A stretch of 64,000 nt of DNA from Apostichopus japonicus. Its lineage: Eukaryota > Echinodermata > Holothuroidea > Aspidochirotida > Stichopodidae. The stretch covers positions 17,907,594 to 17,971,593 of the forward strand of contig NC_092563.1 of the NCBI RefSeq assembly GCF_037975245.1, given 5' to 3'. The notes below the pieces were generated by a model. The model searched no databases, was not told where the DNA came from, and saw only the letters and a program-made list of their open reading frames with translations. A program made the position numbers and the translations under genes. Shown here in pieces: positions 10,616 to 31,400 of this stretch. How positions within the stretch are numbered: the stretch's first letter is position 1; the number at the start of each line of letters is the position of its first letter.

Positions 10616-12754
10616 ACAAAGTTCTTGCACTAAACAAGGATCCACACACAAGTATGAAGTTCATCCAAAAAAGAAATTAATGGGTCAACATGTTTACAAG
10701 ATTTTCAGAAATTTACACTGTTGATCTCAAATGACCCTTGACCCCCAGAGCCAACAATAGCTGTTTATGCATCAACTGTATGACGAACCTACATAACCTG
10801 TACCCGTGTTAGGTTTAGTAACATTTACCTTTTTTCATGTTTAGATGAGTTATCATATTTACATGGTTTGAAACTGATTTGAAACTGAAGTCATAGCCGC
10901 TGCAAAATGATGAAAACGAATGATATAGGCCCTGCACCAGCTTAATCCCACCCTGCTATCCTGATGACATCACAGATCATCAACTGTGACCCACTTTCTG
11001 GAGTAACGAAGAGTATATCCACTTTCTGGAGTAAGGAAGGGTATATCCACTTAATGGAGCTGGTCTCATGTAATCAAAGGTATTAAGAGAGACCAGTTAG
11101 TCTATAGGCATCTTCTGCTGTATCTTCAGTTTTTGATCATATCAGTAATTGTTAAATATAAGCCCAGAATGGTAGTTAAAAAAAAGTCTAATATTACATA
11201 AAGAGCCTTTTTTTGTGTGTGTGTGAGTGTGTGTGTGTGAGTGTGTGTGTGTGTGAGTGAGTGCGCCTTTTGTTATCATTCTTCATTTCCTTTTTTATTT
11301 AGTTTTTTTTTCTTAAATTAATGCTCTGTTTTTGAAAGGGGGGCTGGAGGTAGGGCAGGCGCAAGACAGCTTCAGTGCAAGTGGCAAATCATAAAGAGTG
11401 TTTTGTAGATGCAAACGGTACTAGAAAAAGTAATAAGTAGATGTTACCTTATTCTGTTACACTGCCTAAAACTGAATTATATGTTTATAGGATAGTGGTT
11501 TCAAGATGGTTTCTTTTGAAAGGAGGACTTTTCATATTGTGGGAGTGGCAAGAACAGAAATGAGTGTGTTGAATTTGTGTGGCATGCCCATTCCCTCCCT
11601 TCATCTATCCCTCCTGTCATCCCCACCTCCTCCCCTTTCCTCCCAACTATCTCCTTCAAAGTGAGTTTGATTTATGAATAATGAATATTCAAATATACCA
11701 AAACATGAAACTGATCATTGCAAAGTTAATCATTCTTTGTTATAAATGTAATATTCTTTGCTCAAAATATTCATCACATCATTTCAAATTTTTTGCTGCC
11801 TTTTTTTGAAGTGCCTGTGACTATTTTCCCACAACATGCATTACAAAAGATTATATTTTATCAATTGAATGTACCAGTGCCTTGCTTTTCTTCATTTATA
11901 ATTATATCGATTAATTATTGCCTTGTCAGTCTATGTAGTATTTGAAGCCCCCCCCCCCTTCCTCCCCATTCCTCACTATTAATAAATACCACGATAAATT
12001 TAGAAATTCAGAATACCATTTCTAAGTAATATGATTTGTGAGTTTCCTTTCTCTATGGTCCACCCCCCCCCCAAACCACCTGTCTCCCAGAAAGTTTGAA
12101 AACACTTCTCAACTCTGTTCACAGCTCTATATACACTTTTTAAAAACTTCACACAAAATCTATAAGAGAGCAGCCATAAATAGATTGTTAGTTCCACATA
12201 AACCTGTCTACACACAACTACCACAGTCTAAGTTCTAACTATCAACGTCATAGTTTAATCATTTTGTCACTGTCCTAACAAACACACCATCTAGTCTACT
12301 GTAGTACTGCTGTGTGCTTTAGTCTCACATCCACAATAGCTATTTGAATATTTGTGTATCTTTTCTTAGCAATGTATGTTTTTCAGAAGCATTAGGATTA
12401 TAATTTGTATCGATGCACAGTGAGTCCAATCCTTCCAAAAACACACAAAATATTATATATTACGTTCTTCCAACTAGGAATAGTATTCTCTTTATTAGAA
12501 CAACTTTGATATTAAAAGAACTGATTCTTTGTGTGGAACTATTTTAGCCCGTTTAGTGGTAAAATAAGTTGAACACATCTCTAATAAAGTTAACGTTTAA
12601 AATTTAACTGAAATATCCAGTTTGGACGATGTTCATACACAGTACTTTCATGTCAAAGCACTCGTACTGACAGTATCAGCAATATGAATTATTATCCTGT
12701 TTATATCAGATAAAGATAAAGGATCTGTTTATACTGTTAAAGGGATACTCCGAG
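10616..12754. other. Spacer unique to the interval between the duplication copies
   Basis: About 2.1 kb with no counterpart after copy 2. It contains an old dispersed repeat (about 10540-11070, partly like 31936-32410), a GT-rich microsatellite and C-runs near 11948 and 12063. The small open frames at 12000-12240 are antisense shadows of each other and have no support. Confidence 0.5.
11213..11263 (+). repeat. (GT)n/(GTGTGA)n microsatellite
   Basis: About 50 bases of GTGTGT interrupted by GAGTG. A weaker GTGCGTGTATG-like tract lies at about 4186-4252 in collagen intron 1. Confidence 0.9.
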
Positions 12755-13293
12755 AGCAACGAAGGTAAACTACATATATGGTTGATTGATTGTTAACTAT
12801 TTTGATTGGCAAAACTTCTCAAGATAGTTGGATCACAGTAAAAACTTTCCTTATGCTATTATAATCTTGTTGTTTATTTATCCTTGAAACCTGATGATAC
12901 ATTTGGAAATGTTTGCGTAATAGCTGTCAATGTTTTCTGTATTTACAATTCCAATCAAAATGCATCATTTTTGTAGAAAAAGTGGATAAAGTGATTAAAA
13001 TATCATACAGAAATGCACTGATAACATCATTCATTCTACTGTTGCCAGATGCATTTATAAAATTCATAAATGTACGCGATACAATATGAGGATGAAGTTT
13101 TCGCCTTAAGATGCAAACAAATTTCAGCAATTTTGCTAATTAAGCAATCAATTTTCAGGCACCAGGAAATCATTCAAATAGGAGTGCTTTGAAGCATGAT
13201 ATAGGAGGACAGCGTAGCGTGGTAATAAGCAGTATAAAATTGTCCCAGTTGGCTGAATAAAGTTACAAAATTATGCGTAGGAATGTCTGAAAG

Positions 13294-20719
<7,426 letters not shown>

Positions 20720-21396
20720 TTTCGACAGACAGACAGTGAACTCCACTTTCAAGAGTCTCTTCACCACTATAGTGCTCTACACAAATCTGTTTACTAGGTT
20801 GCGTAGTGGGATTATTTAGCGTCCTATGAAAATACTTTGTTCTCTATGTATGTTGTACCAGTTTTCTTTTACCTACATGAATTTGGCCACGTACGTTGTT
20901 GTTTTGTAGCAGCTGGAAATATTTGTTGTTGCATGTATTGAAGCTTATGATTTACTAGTATGACCATGAGGAATTTGTTTGGCCAATCAAAACACTCATA
21001 TCTTCTAGATTATAAAATGTTATGAGTAAACCTACTTTGAGTCACGTATACAACACTAATACGTGCAGTCGCGTAGGTCGTTTCTGATGTTTAAGCCGAA
21101 TGTTGCCGTGGTTTTTATATTGAGTTCCCATAAATTTTTTTTACTATTCTTGATTTGTCTTTCCAAGAATCGTTTTGGTCAATGGCAACTAACTCTTAAA
21201 TTCTCAATCGAACGATTTGGGAGATTGAAGTGATTTGCAACAGGTTATTTGATATATATATATTTTTTTTCGTTCTGATAGCCGAACTTTTGTGAGATAT
21301 CACATATTTGATGTTGTTTCATATACAAGCTTGAATACTTGAACGAGTCTAAGTATGACATCAGAGAGTCGCATGTGCTTCATTTTCTCTTTCTTA
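20720..21396. other. 5' flank of collagen copy 2
   Basis: Aligns with the copy 1 flank up to about 21080. It lacks the TTAA MITE that lies upstream of copy 1, so the two promoters differ in transposon content. No gene is supported. Confidence 0.4.
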
Positions 21397-21773
21397 TTTA
21401 CTACCAAGGGCGTAGGAACCGGGGGGCTGGGGGCGCCAGCCCCCCAGTGAAAAATATGGGGGGCGGAAGTATCGTTCCGCCCCCCGCTCCGCAAGTCAGA
21501 AAACCCCTTTTTTCATATCCAAATGAGAAAAAAATTTCATTTGAAGCACCAAATTGCATCTAAGGCCAGGTGAAAATGCAAAATTCTTTACAAAATGGAG
21601 TGGGTGTTGAAGTGTGCTATATTGCACCAAAATGCATCTGAGGCCACCTGGAAATGCAAAAAAATTCCAAAGGGGGGGAGACCCCTCCCCTTAGACCCCT
21701 CCCCCAGGCCGGCCATCAATCTTCAGCCCCCCCCCCCCACTCAAAAGTACCTTCCTACGTCACTGTTTACTAC
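21397..21773 (-). mobile_element. Same hAT-type MITE, inverted, insertion specific to copy 2
   Basis: Element 21405-21765 (361 bp), inverse orientation relative to 7505-7866. It is flanked by a perfect 8-base duplication TTTACTAC (21397-21404, 21766-21773). Copy 1 has the empty site at 9519-9526. The glycine- and proline-rich open frames in it are not genes. Confidence 0.9.
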
Positions 21774-23931
21774 AATGTTTATTTTCTGTAATGGAGATGA
21801 GATTTGCGAATATTTAGTCAAACAATATTCAAGCTCTTCACACGACCTAACGAGGCATTGATTTCAGTGTCAATGATGTTAACATTCTACCTTGGAAATA
21901 TGAAAGAAAAACTGAAAATAAAAGATTTCAGATCAAACTGTCACAAAAATAGAGGTGTTGTCCATAGAAGACCCGCGGGAGTAATCCGGCAGTAATCCGA
22001 CATTTCCCCCCGACCCCTGGTCGGACCAAAATCTGGCACTGGACGGATACGTATGCTTTAGGTTTGACCCCTTGAACCGACTTATTGCACATTGATAATT
22101 ATGTATTAAGTACGAAAAGAAAGGGTCTTATAGCAACCCTGTCGTACCCAACTTCCTTCCAACACACCCACACACACCTTCTCAATCCCTTTCACCTAAT
22201 TAGTTTGACGATTAAGAAACGTAACGACGTTGTGAAATAGCATATGAAATCTTTCAATTAAAATACTATGCCCCATATGAAGGCGTTTGCTAATTGAGTT
22301 CGAATTCAAAACAGGTTCTCGACTTTGTAGACTGCACGTATATGCTGGCTGATATATGCGATACAACGGGAGCGGGGTAAATGAGATGTTGTTAGCATTC
22401 TTTTGGACGGGGACGTGGGTTGGTACATGGGAGGGGAGGGAGGGACGTGGGTTGGTATCCACAAAACAAATCCGAAATGGAAATCACCTACAAACGGGAA
22501 CATAGTTACTTTCCTTGAGGTATATTGCCTAGAAACTTACTTAGCAAGATTGAATAGCATACAAAGTCGAGTGGCTTGTGAAAGTCGCATCATGTTAATC
22601 ATATTGCTAAATATATTAAAGTGGGTCCAATCGCACCTCCAACAATACCCCTCCGTTCTCGTTAGTTTGGGACTATTGTCAGTAAATTTAATGCCTTTCT
22701 ATTCTATTATGATATAACTATAGATACGTAAAGCCTTCCCTGCAGCCCCCCCCCCTCCCTTCCACCCAGGACAACATTGGTAATATTAAGGCATATGGTG
22801 ACGCAATAAAGACACGAAAGCATTGTTCGAAATTTCGGATTTTATTACCATTTTCTTTTCAAAGGAATAGCTAAAGGTCATCAGTATTGCCCCTAAACTT
22901 AGTATGCTAAGAAATGCAGAAACAAAATATCACTCTGATGCACCAAGTTATTCTTAGAAACAGAGACAGGTAAATTGGACAATTAACTGTCTTTGAGAGT
23001 GGCAAAAAGCTTGTTGAATTTGAACATGGTACCTGACCATTATTTGACTTTCTAGCATATTTGAGGGCAATACTATTGACTTTACTTGTTGGTACAGAGG
23101 ACAAACCTGTACTGACAAGAATATCGTTCTGCTCGATTATGAAAACAGAAAAGCCAACAGAATTAGCGATTCCTTGCCAATTTTCAAAATAAGAATATTA
23201 AATGTTAAAATGGATACAAGATATTAAAGATATAATGTGACCAGCAATTGAATCAGAAATTGAGTTTACACTTTAATTTTTATCTTTCACACTTTAATAT
23301 CTTTTAGGCAATGTCAAATCTTTCTTTGCTCATAAGAGATATACACACACACATTCCAAGCTCATTACACAAGAAACACTCAATCTATACACTGACACAT
23401 GGCAATCGTGTGTACACATTCCACTTTGCTGACAAATTTAAAGTGATTTTGCAGTTGGCTGAAGTTCATTGCTCTGTAAAAGAATGGAAAGTGTTAAAGT
23501 TTGAGTTGAAACTCACATCCTAATAGCATTATGTATCATGGAAATACACATTTAAAAAAGTGATGACATTTTAACGAATGAATTTGGCCAAAACAAAGTC
23601 ATTATAGGAGTAAATTTAGTTGCTTTATCTAACCCACTGTTGAAAATAATATTCTTACACATAAGTTTCATGTTGACAAAAATCTGAATACTCAATCAAT
23701 GACAACTAAGCAAACACCCCAAATGTATCTAACAAGGGTAAATCAACAACTATATTATGATTAGGAAAATAAAGATTTTGAAGAACATCCACCCTGCAGT
23801 GCCGGATAAACCTATAGCAAACTTCTATCAAACCAATATATGCATCAATTCAACTGTAATGTCAGGAACCATTGTAACATAAAATGATTTGTAAAGAATT
23901 CATCATAAGAGGAAATATTGTATGTAAGCAG
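21774..23931. other. Right part of copy 2 and its edge
   Basis: Aligns with 9527-10615 except for about 520 extra bases at 22090-22605, whose origin I cannot tell. Homology to copy 1 ends near 23250. After that the sequence is AT-rich without a supported gene. Confidence 0.4.
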
Positions 23932-24512
23932 TTAAAGGATTGGTTCAGGTGTTTGGCATGTCTATTTTGTATGAAAGAGAACAAAAAGAAAAAAAGAACA
24001 GTGAAGAAACTACCATGATAGCATGCTCTGTTAAGGAGATATGACACTTTGAAGATATCAAAATTTCGTTGAAAACGGCTGGTGTAGAAAGACTTACTGT
24101 GAGGGTGTGACGTCACATCCTCTCACTTCCTTAACATTTGTAAATATATTTTCTTTAAAAATTATTTACGTTTTTTAACACATTTTGAAAATAATATCAT
24201 AAAAATTTCTTCAGATGCTTAATCTCAAATACTTCCTTTGACAAATATGAGATCTCCTGACATATCCTTTGGTTGAAAGTCATGAAATCTCACAAAATAT
24301 TTAGAGAAAAAACAAATACTTTTCAGGAATGTGAGGATGTGACATCACAGCTAGTCAGATTTCAGCAGTTTCTACACAATCTGATAAAACTTTACACTTG
24401 AATATCTCTTTAACCGAAAAAGATATTTGAACAGTTTTTTCACCATTGTGTTTCTTTTTTTGTCCTCTTTCATTTAACATAAACATGTATGACAGCTGAA
24501 CCAATCCTTTAA
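23932..24512. mobile_element. Foldback TTAA-type MITE 'AGGATTGGTTCAG'
   Basis: Element 23936-24508 with terminal inverted repeats AGGATTGGTTCAG flanked by TTAA (23932-23935, 24509-24512). The arms remain complementary inward, for example GTGACGTCACATCCTCTCAC near 24107 against GTGAGGATGTGACATCACAG near 24332, so a transcript would fold into a long imperfect hairpin. No transposase is present. Confidence 0.85.
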
Positions 24513-25241
24513 AGACAACAAACATGCCAGAAAGACAACAACAAAAAAACAAATATAATTATTACTATTACAAATCTTTGATTGCTTGCCTCTGAAAAAT
24601 GTTCAGCCTCAAAATTGTCAACTGTTGAGTATGAATCTGACCAATTAATATTTGGTTAAAATCTATTATGTTAGAATAAGATGTTGAAAACCCATTTTTG
24701 TCAACAGTAATTGGTAACAAATGTCACATGTCTCTTGTTGCAATTACTACATTATTTCAGGGGATAAGAAAAAACATATTTCATATTTTATGGAAATATA
24801 AATGGAAGATATGGAGATATTGTTGAAGGGTAGCCCAGCTTTAAAAAAGTATTACATGCTGGCCAAATCTGCTTTAAGCGACATCAACGAAATTTGCACA
24901 AAAGACTACAAAATCAAGATTTCCATATTGATTAAAACCTTTTATCAGAGTGTAAATTGTAATAAGCAAAGTCATATCCATGCATGGGACATGATGCATG
25001 TATTTATTTGTGCTTAAATAAGACGACGACCCAATATTGTAGGTAGAAAGACTCGTTAACAGACTGCTTTAATTACTGGGAAAAGGTTCTATGAGCCAAA
25101 TGGAAACACAATACGTAATTAAAAGATACAAACTAAAAAGGACTAATTTGGCAGGTCACCGAAAACACACTAATATTTTAGATGGTAATATTATTATTAT
25201 TATTAGTATTACAACCCTCTCTGTGGTCTAGCATATTTTCA

Positions 25242-25304
<63 letters not shown>

Positions 25305-25373
25305 TTGACTTGTACAAGAAATTCAGATTAGAGAAATAAACAATAGAAAAGTAGAAAGAAAAGTAGTACAAAT
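24513..25373. other. Intergenic AT-rich region downstream of GALNS
   Basis: No supported gene. It contains an (AT)n microsatellite at 25243-25301, close to the 3' end of GALNS. Confidence 0.6.
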
Positions 25374-25379
25374 TTTATT
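25374..25379 (-). terminator. Putative GALNS polyadenylation signal
   Basis: AATAAA on the minus strand, about 75 bases past the GALNS stop codon at 25454-25456. It would give a very short 3' UTR. No other signal was noted before the (AT)n tract at 25243. Confidence 0.5.
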
Positions 25380-25453
25380 TGTGTCTTGTCACCGAAGATA
25401 TAATTTCAGAACTGGAGTATATTCAGCTATCGTTTTTTTCAGAGTCCTTCTCT

Positions 25454-28400
25454 CTAATGAGGCCAGCTGCATTTGACTGGATTAGACTTTGGGATAGGGA
25501 GGCACTTGTTCAGTTTCTCGCATCCTGGTGGAGCCCAATGCTGTTGGAAGGACAAAAACACAACAACAAAAAACAGTTAATTTGGTTTAGATATGAGCCA
25601 AAAGGCAACTCCAAATATTACCAACTGACAGTAACGGAAAGTAAAGGGATATTCTCTGCGGTAGAAAATGTACATAACACTTATTGTAGAGAAAAAAATA
25701 TCCCGCACCATTTAGTTGAAGATAACACCTCGATATCTTGTTTCTAAATAAAGCTATGGTTGTTTGAATTTAAGCTATTTTGAGAGGCTAATCGCTTGAT
25801 TCTTCTAAGGAGTGCATCACAGAACTAGTCTGTGACATTATCACTGCAAATGTTATAATTCAAAGCTGTACTACTTTGCTACTTTAATCTTCTTGTTGAT
25901 TCATCCTCAAAGATGTGATACTACTTAAGTCACATTGAAACAAATACAGGGTACTATTTCAGCAAAACAAGATAAGATTTTTAAATTTTTTTTGGAAGGG
26001 GGAAGGGGAAAGAATTGAAAATTACAATTATTAGGAAAATAATGATATTGGTAGGCAGTATTGTTTATTTGCCTATAACATGCAGCTGATAGTATCATAG
26101 TACACTGTGTGGAAGGTTAACTTTTTGGAGCTGTTATATTGAGAAAACAGTTTTGTTTTTAAGGATGAAAGTTGCCAAAAATTCTGTTTGTTTAAACATA
26201 AGCTTTACTCATGACAAGCATACCAAGTCCTAAGGCACCTGATTCTGCTTGGTCACCAAATGCAAACAAAATTAACAAATATCAGGAGACTTCTACTCAA
26301 AATGAGGTTCCAATCAATCATTATTATTAGTACTACCCTGGTAGATCTTTCTACTTTATAATCAGAAGATAGCCAATGAATTATGTTTGTTTCTAGAAAG
26401 TTTTCTCTGCAAAACAATTCATTCTTTATTATCAACAATACACCATATTGCAACTGGAAATTTTTTTCAAAATACTGTTAACTTCATTACTTCTTATTAT
26501 TATTATCTATTAACCAAGCTTGAACGGAAAAGACTTATAAAAAAAAGTGCAATGTTACTGGGGTTTAGTAACAAAAAGAAGGAAAATGTACCAAAAATAA
26601 AACAAAAGCACCATTTGCTTTATTTTAAAGGGAGTGAAGACTTGCGCAAAAAAGAACGTCTCATGCCGGTAATCTGACCTAGTTTCGAATGAGGTGTAAC
26701 AGAAGTGTTAGACACCACCATCAATCCCAGGAAATACACACACAGCTTGCTACCGTCTGTAATTAGACACTAGTGTTCAGTCAATACATACAGCTACTGT
26801 CAATACCCACAACACAGTGTACATAGCAGCGTGGACATCTCAGGTCTAGATAAAAGATAACAAGGTATCACGTTTTATTACTCTCTGCATGTTGTAGCCA
26901 CAAGAAGAAAACTTCACTTGCAAGCAACGGAAAGTTAACTTTTTGAGAGCGCGGCATGTGGTTTGGGGCGAGTCTTCAATGCCTTTAAGAATAAGATGGG
27001 AGAATCTTGAAAGTGGTAAAAAGAGGATGCAACCTGGAAGTTCAGAGCTTTGGAATGTTAGAAATTGCAGATATACTTTTGTCAGCATCATCTGCAAGGA
27101 AGGAAAGAAACATTACCTCCACGGCTTTGTCACAGATGTCAAGTTGAGGTGTTCCCGCCAGTAAATTCTTCTTATGCTCATCGACTACAGCTTTCAGTGC
27201 TGGCATAGCTTGCTTGTATTCATCATTTGACGCTCTGCGAGTAAAATCAAGACAATAATTAAGGTCTGTTAGATGCATCAGGGGCAGATCGAGGATTGTA
27301 AAAAAAGGAGGGGATGTGCCCTTGCATTTGTTGAAGCAGACTCCTATGTAACTCTAGGGTTCTGGGGTACCTCCCTCCCCGCCCCCTCCAAAAGGACAAA
27401 ACAACTGAACTTTTAGAATTTAAATTAGGTTGTGCTAATAACTACTTAAAATAACCACCTCATGCTTTGATCCGCACCTGTGCATGTTGTATGAAGGACA
27501 GCTATGACAGTTTGTAAACAGTGTCAACCTGGGGAGAGGGAGTGGGAGGGGGAGGGGAAAGTGGGGGAGGGGAAGATGGAGGAGGGAGAATTTGTAATAG
27601 GTACAGACATCATTAATGGACATTGCCATTCATTAATAATTACAGCTGGTTTTATAACGCAACATAGCTATGTTGCAATTACTTGCCAAAATGTACAGAC
27701 TTCAAAGTTTTAATATCAAATTTTGGGGTTCTTTTATATCAAGCTTTCTTTTTGGTAAAGAATTTCAAATATTAACATAAAATTTGGAGGGTGAAGATAT
27801 ATATTTAAGTACCTAAAATGCCTGCACAACAAATATTTTTCATAACTTGGTGATAATCCTTGTGTTTTCAAGTATACATAGTGGAATAAAACTGAAGTTT
27901 GGTACAATCAAGATGCGATTCTTTTTGATTCAGTTGCTGATGGTTATCACTGGCAGGCAAACTCTCATGAAACAGTAACAATATGTCAGACATGGTATTT
28001 TCCGTAAACATATTTTACTCACCTTTGATGTCACCTTCTTAAATTTCTAAAACAATTATTTATACTGTCAAGGCCTTGTCCAAATTAATCTTTTAATTTT
28101 CCTTTTGGAAGAAGCACTAAGATATGGAGCACAATTGATGGACGTTTAATAACCAAAATTCTTACAAAACCACAAGTACGGGTCGACATCATATTTTAAC
28201 ACCCCTGTCTATTACAAAGAAACATATATGATGATATTTTCATATTAACCAATCAAAGTGCATGTAATTTGCATATGCATGAGGTGTCTTTAATATGACT
28301 TACGATATAGGATACTTTTCACCAGGGTCTCTCCCTAGATGGAAGAGCACTGGAGCATCCGTATGGTTTGTTTGGTCGTGAGTTGTAATCCCTGTCACGT

Positions 28401-31400
28401 TCTCTCCCGGGCAGAAATCAACATGTGCCTGAAATATGGGAAGAACAAAGGTGATATTGAAAACAGTTCTTAACTTGACAAACTAGGTATAAACCATATT
28501 AAAGTGAATATACTGAGAGAATCTTTCTGGAACCTGATTAATATCTCAACCAGGGGTACGAGCACCATCATTGTACTGGGGGGGGGGAGCCAAGGTGTTA
28601 GACTAGGGGGGCCTCCCTCACTTTGAAAAGATTGGGAAAATGGAGAGAGCTTACATGCAAAAATGGTGCTATATTTTGCAAAGTTTCAAACAATGTCAAA
28701 GAATTTCAACGGTAGAGGTTGTACCGTACATACATGTTATACTGTTGACTAGGAATGTTGGTAATATTTTGCCTGCCAGTTGGGAGGGGGGGGGGGGTTG
28801 GGCAGGGCGAGGGTGCTGAAAAATTGGTTGGTCTGTTTTATACAGTGCTGTAAATCTCTCACAAAGTACTGCAAAAGAATTGTGAGTGTTCACTTACTCC
28901 ATGCTGCATTAAAACAATAGGTCTAACATTTCTGCCATTTTAACAATACCATTTTTGACAACATATATTGTTATTTCTACCAATGTAACCGCTCCTCCTG
29001 ATAAATTATCGTTAACGAAAAAAAGAAAATAAACTCTTTCCCATAAATGGGAAAGGTCTCCTCACCTGATGAAATTCTTGAATGGAATTTGTCCATGTCC
29101 AGTAATGGGCCTTGTAGAGTCCCTGGCGTACGGCCATCATCTCATTACCACGGTAATAAAACATGGTTTTATTTAAATCCATTTCCTGTTTGACAAGAGA
29201 TGGTAGTAGACTTTTGCCATCTATGATTCTATCTTGTGGTATTTTAAGACCGGCGAGTTCTACCGAAGTAGTAAATATATCCATGATGGATCCTATCTGA
29301 TGAGATATCTGGCGGAAAAAAACAAAACAATTGATAGCATCAGTCCATTACAGACCAGACCAGTAAAGACCAAGGGAAAAATTTACTTTTGAATCATAAA
29401 GAAACAAAACAATTTGTACGCATCCTGGTGAAATTTTCATGCAATTCCTACATTTTTCCAACAAGTTTTTTCAAATAATTTTTAATAGTTGAAAAACTGT
29501 CACTTTTTGTACCATAAGTGAACTTGAAGCAAACAGGTTGTTGTCATGGGTGCACACCTACCTGCGCTATGACTTACATCACTGGAAACTATCATTCATA
29601 ATTTGTCAATTGAAATTCCTTCAGTCTTTCTTTTAACATACTTCAGTTTGTTTCACTGGCACTTCCTCATATAGAGACAGTTTATACAGTTGCCCAAAAA
29701 AAGTTAAAGCATACCATGCCTGGTTGAATGTGGGCGGGCCACCAAGCAATAGAGGGCTCCCTCATGCCACCTTCAAAAGTTGTTTCCTTTCCACACAAGA
29801 AAGGCCCATTGCTACCGCCTAGGTATGATTAAACACGAAAGGGATACGTAAATAATCCCATATCGGTCACAAGAAACAGAAAAACATTGTCAAAGTTGAG
29901 CATTCTATCTAGATGTACTACATGGTTATAAGAAAATGGTCCTAATAAAAATTGGATTAGGGTGTGCTTGTCACGGAAAAATTGATAGCTACCACCTTGT
30001 ACGTCACTCAGTAGCATTACATAAAAGCAGTAGCATTAAATAAAACATCTTTGCTGAAACCTGATAGATTAACATCAAATAGGAATTCCTCCGTTTGAGA
30101 GTCCTAAGCAACATCAGACCAGGAACATTTATATTATCACTTGTCATCAAGAAAAGCTCATCTACCCACAAATCATTGCAGCTGCTATAAATGAAACTGT
30201 TTGTTCTGTAAAAGTGTGATAAATAATAGGAGATTGCTGAAACACAGGCTCGGTCAAGCTTAGTTTGATCTTGATAGGCTACAAAAGAATGGTCTCTATG
30301 ATTGCACAGTATCGACAAACGCACTGTACATATACACAATCAATAAAGTGAAGCCTGCTATCGAAATACCTTCAACACCTTTTCTCGTGGAACTTATCTA
30401 GTGACCAAAAACTGCCAAAAGTCGGATTAAATTACTCGTTTAAATAAAGAAAACTCAAATTTCTCACCTTTCTCCTTCGCATAAGTAGCAGCTCCGTTAT
30501 CGGACATGAAAAAGACAAAGGTGTTACTGTCAATCTTAAGGTCTTTCAGAAGCGCTAGAATCTTGCCGACACTATCGTCAAGTTCCATGACAGCATCCCC
30601 GTAAAGGCCGCGCTGACTTTTACCTAGGAAATCTTTGGACGCGTACGGGGGGTCGTGAGTAGCATCTGGTGTCCAATACAGGAAAAATGGCCTCTGTGAA
30701 GATGCTTGGTTTAGGATAAAGTTTAAACCTTCCTATATCGGGCAAAATGAAAAAAAAAAAACTGAGTACATAAGCAAGCAATCTTGGTTTATCTTAAAGC
30801 TGCAAGATTCATTTGTCATAATTTATGAAATCATAGATTTCAGTTGAACACGGAGGTATACGTCACTGAGACTTTGTCTTAAAGGAGCATTCCTGACAGT
30901 TTCTGTTTGATCATGTCAATGTTGAGCACCTGGAAAAGTGATTTTTACATCATGAAACCCCGCTATCAGTTTATATTTATTAATTTATTTCTCATTTTGC
31001 TTTTGTCTTGCTTTCTCTGCTTCATGTCAAAGTCACCTGTATTTTGGTCTCCGTACCCTACAACAAATATATACTTGGTGCTTCTAAAGAATCCTAAACT
31101 CCTCTTAATTGAACAAATCAGTTCAAATTTTGATAAATAAATTGCTAATTGATAGGTACTGATAATCACTGATCTCCTCACTGTCCTTATCATATAATCA
31201 GCCTGCAACTAATATCCAGTAATTTGATCTAAAAAGTCTGTATGATTAAGCTATGCTCTGACCTCCTTGTGTAGTAGGTTAAAGGTTAGGAGTTCCAATA
31301 ACACAAATGCACCCGCTAGTGACAATCAATGATATATCAGAGGTAATCCCTCCCCTCAACTAACAATACTGAGTACAGAGAGCATATCTATTTACGGTAA

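Noticed and set aside
25379-25747. Plus-strand 122-aa frame
   Set aside because: It is antisense to the last GALNS exon and 3' UTR and shows no family features.
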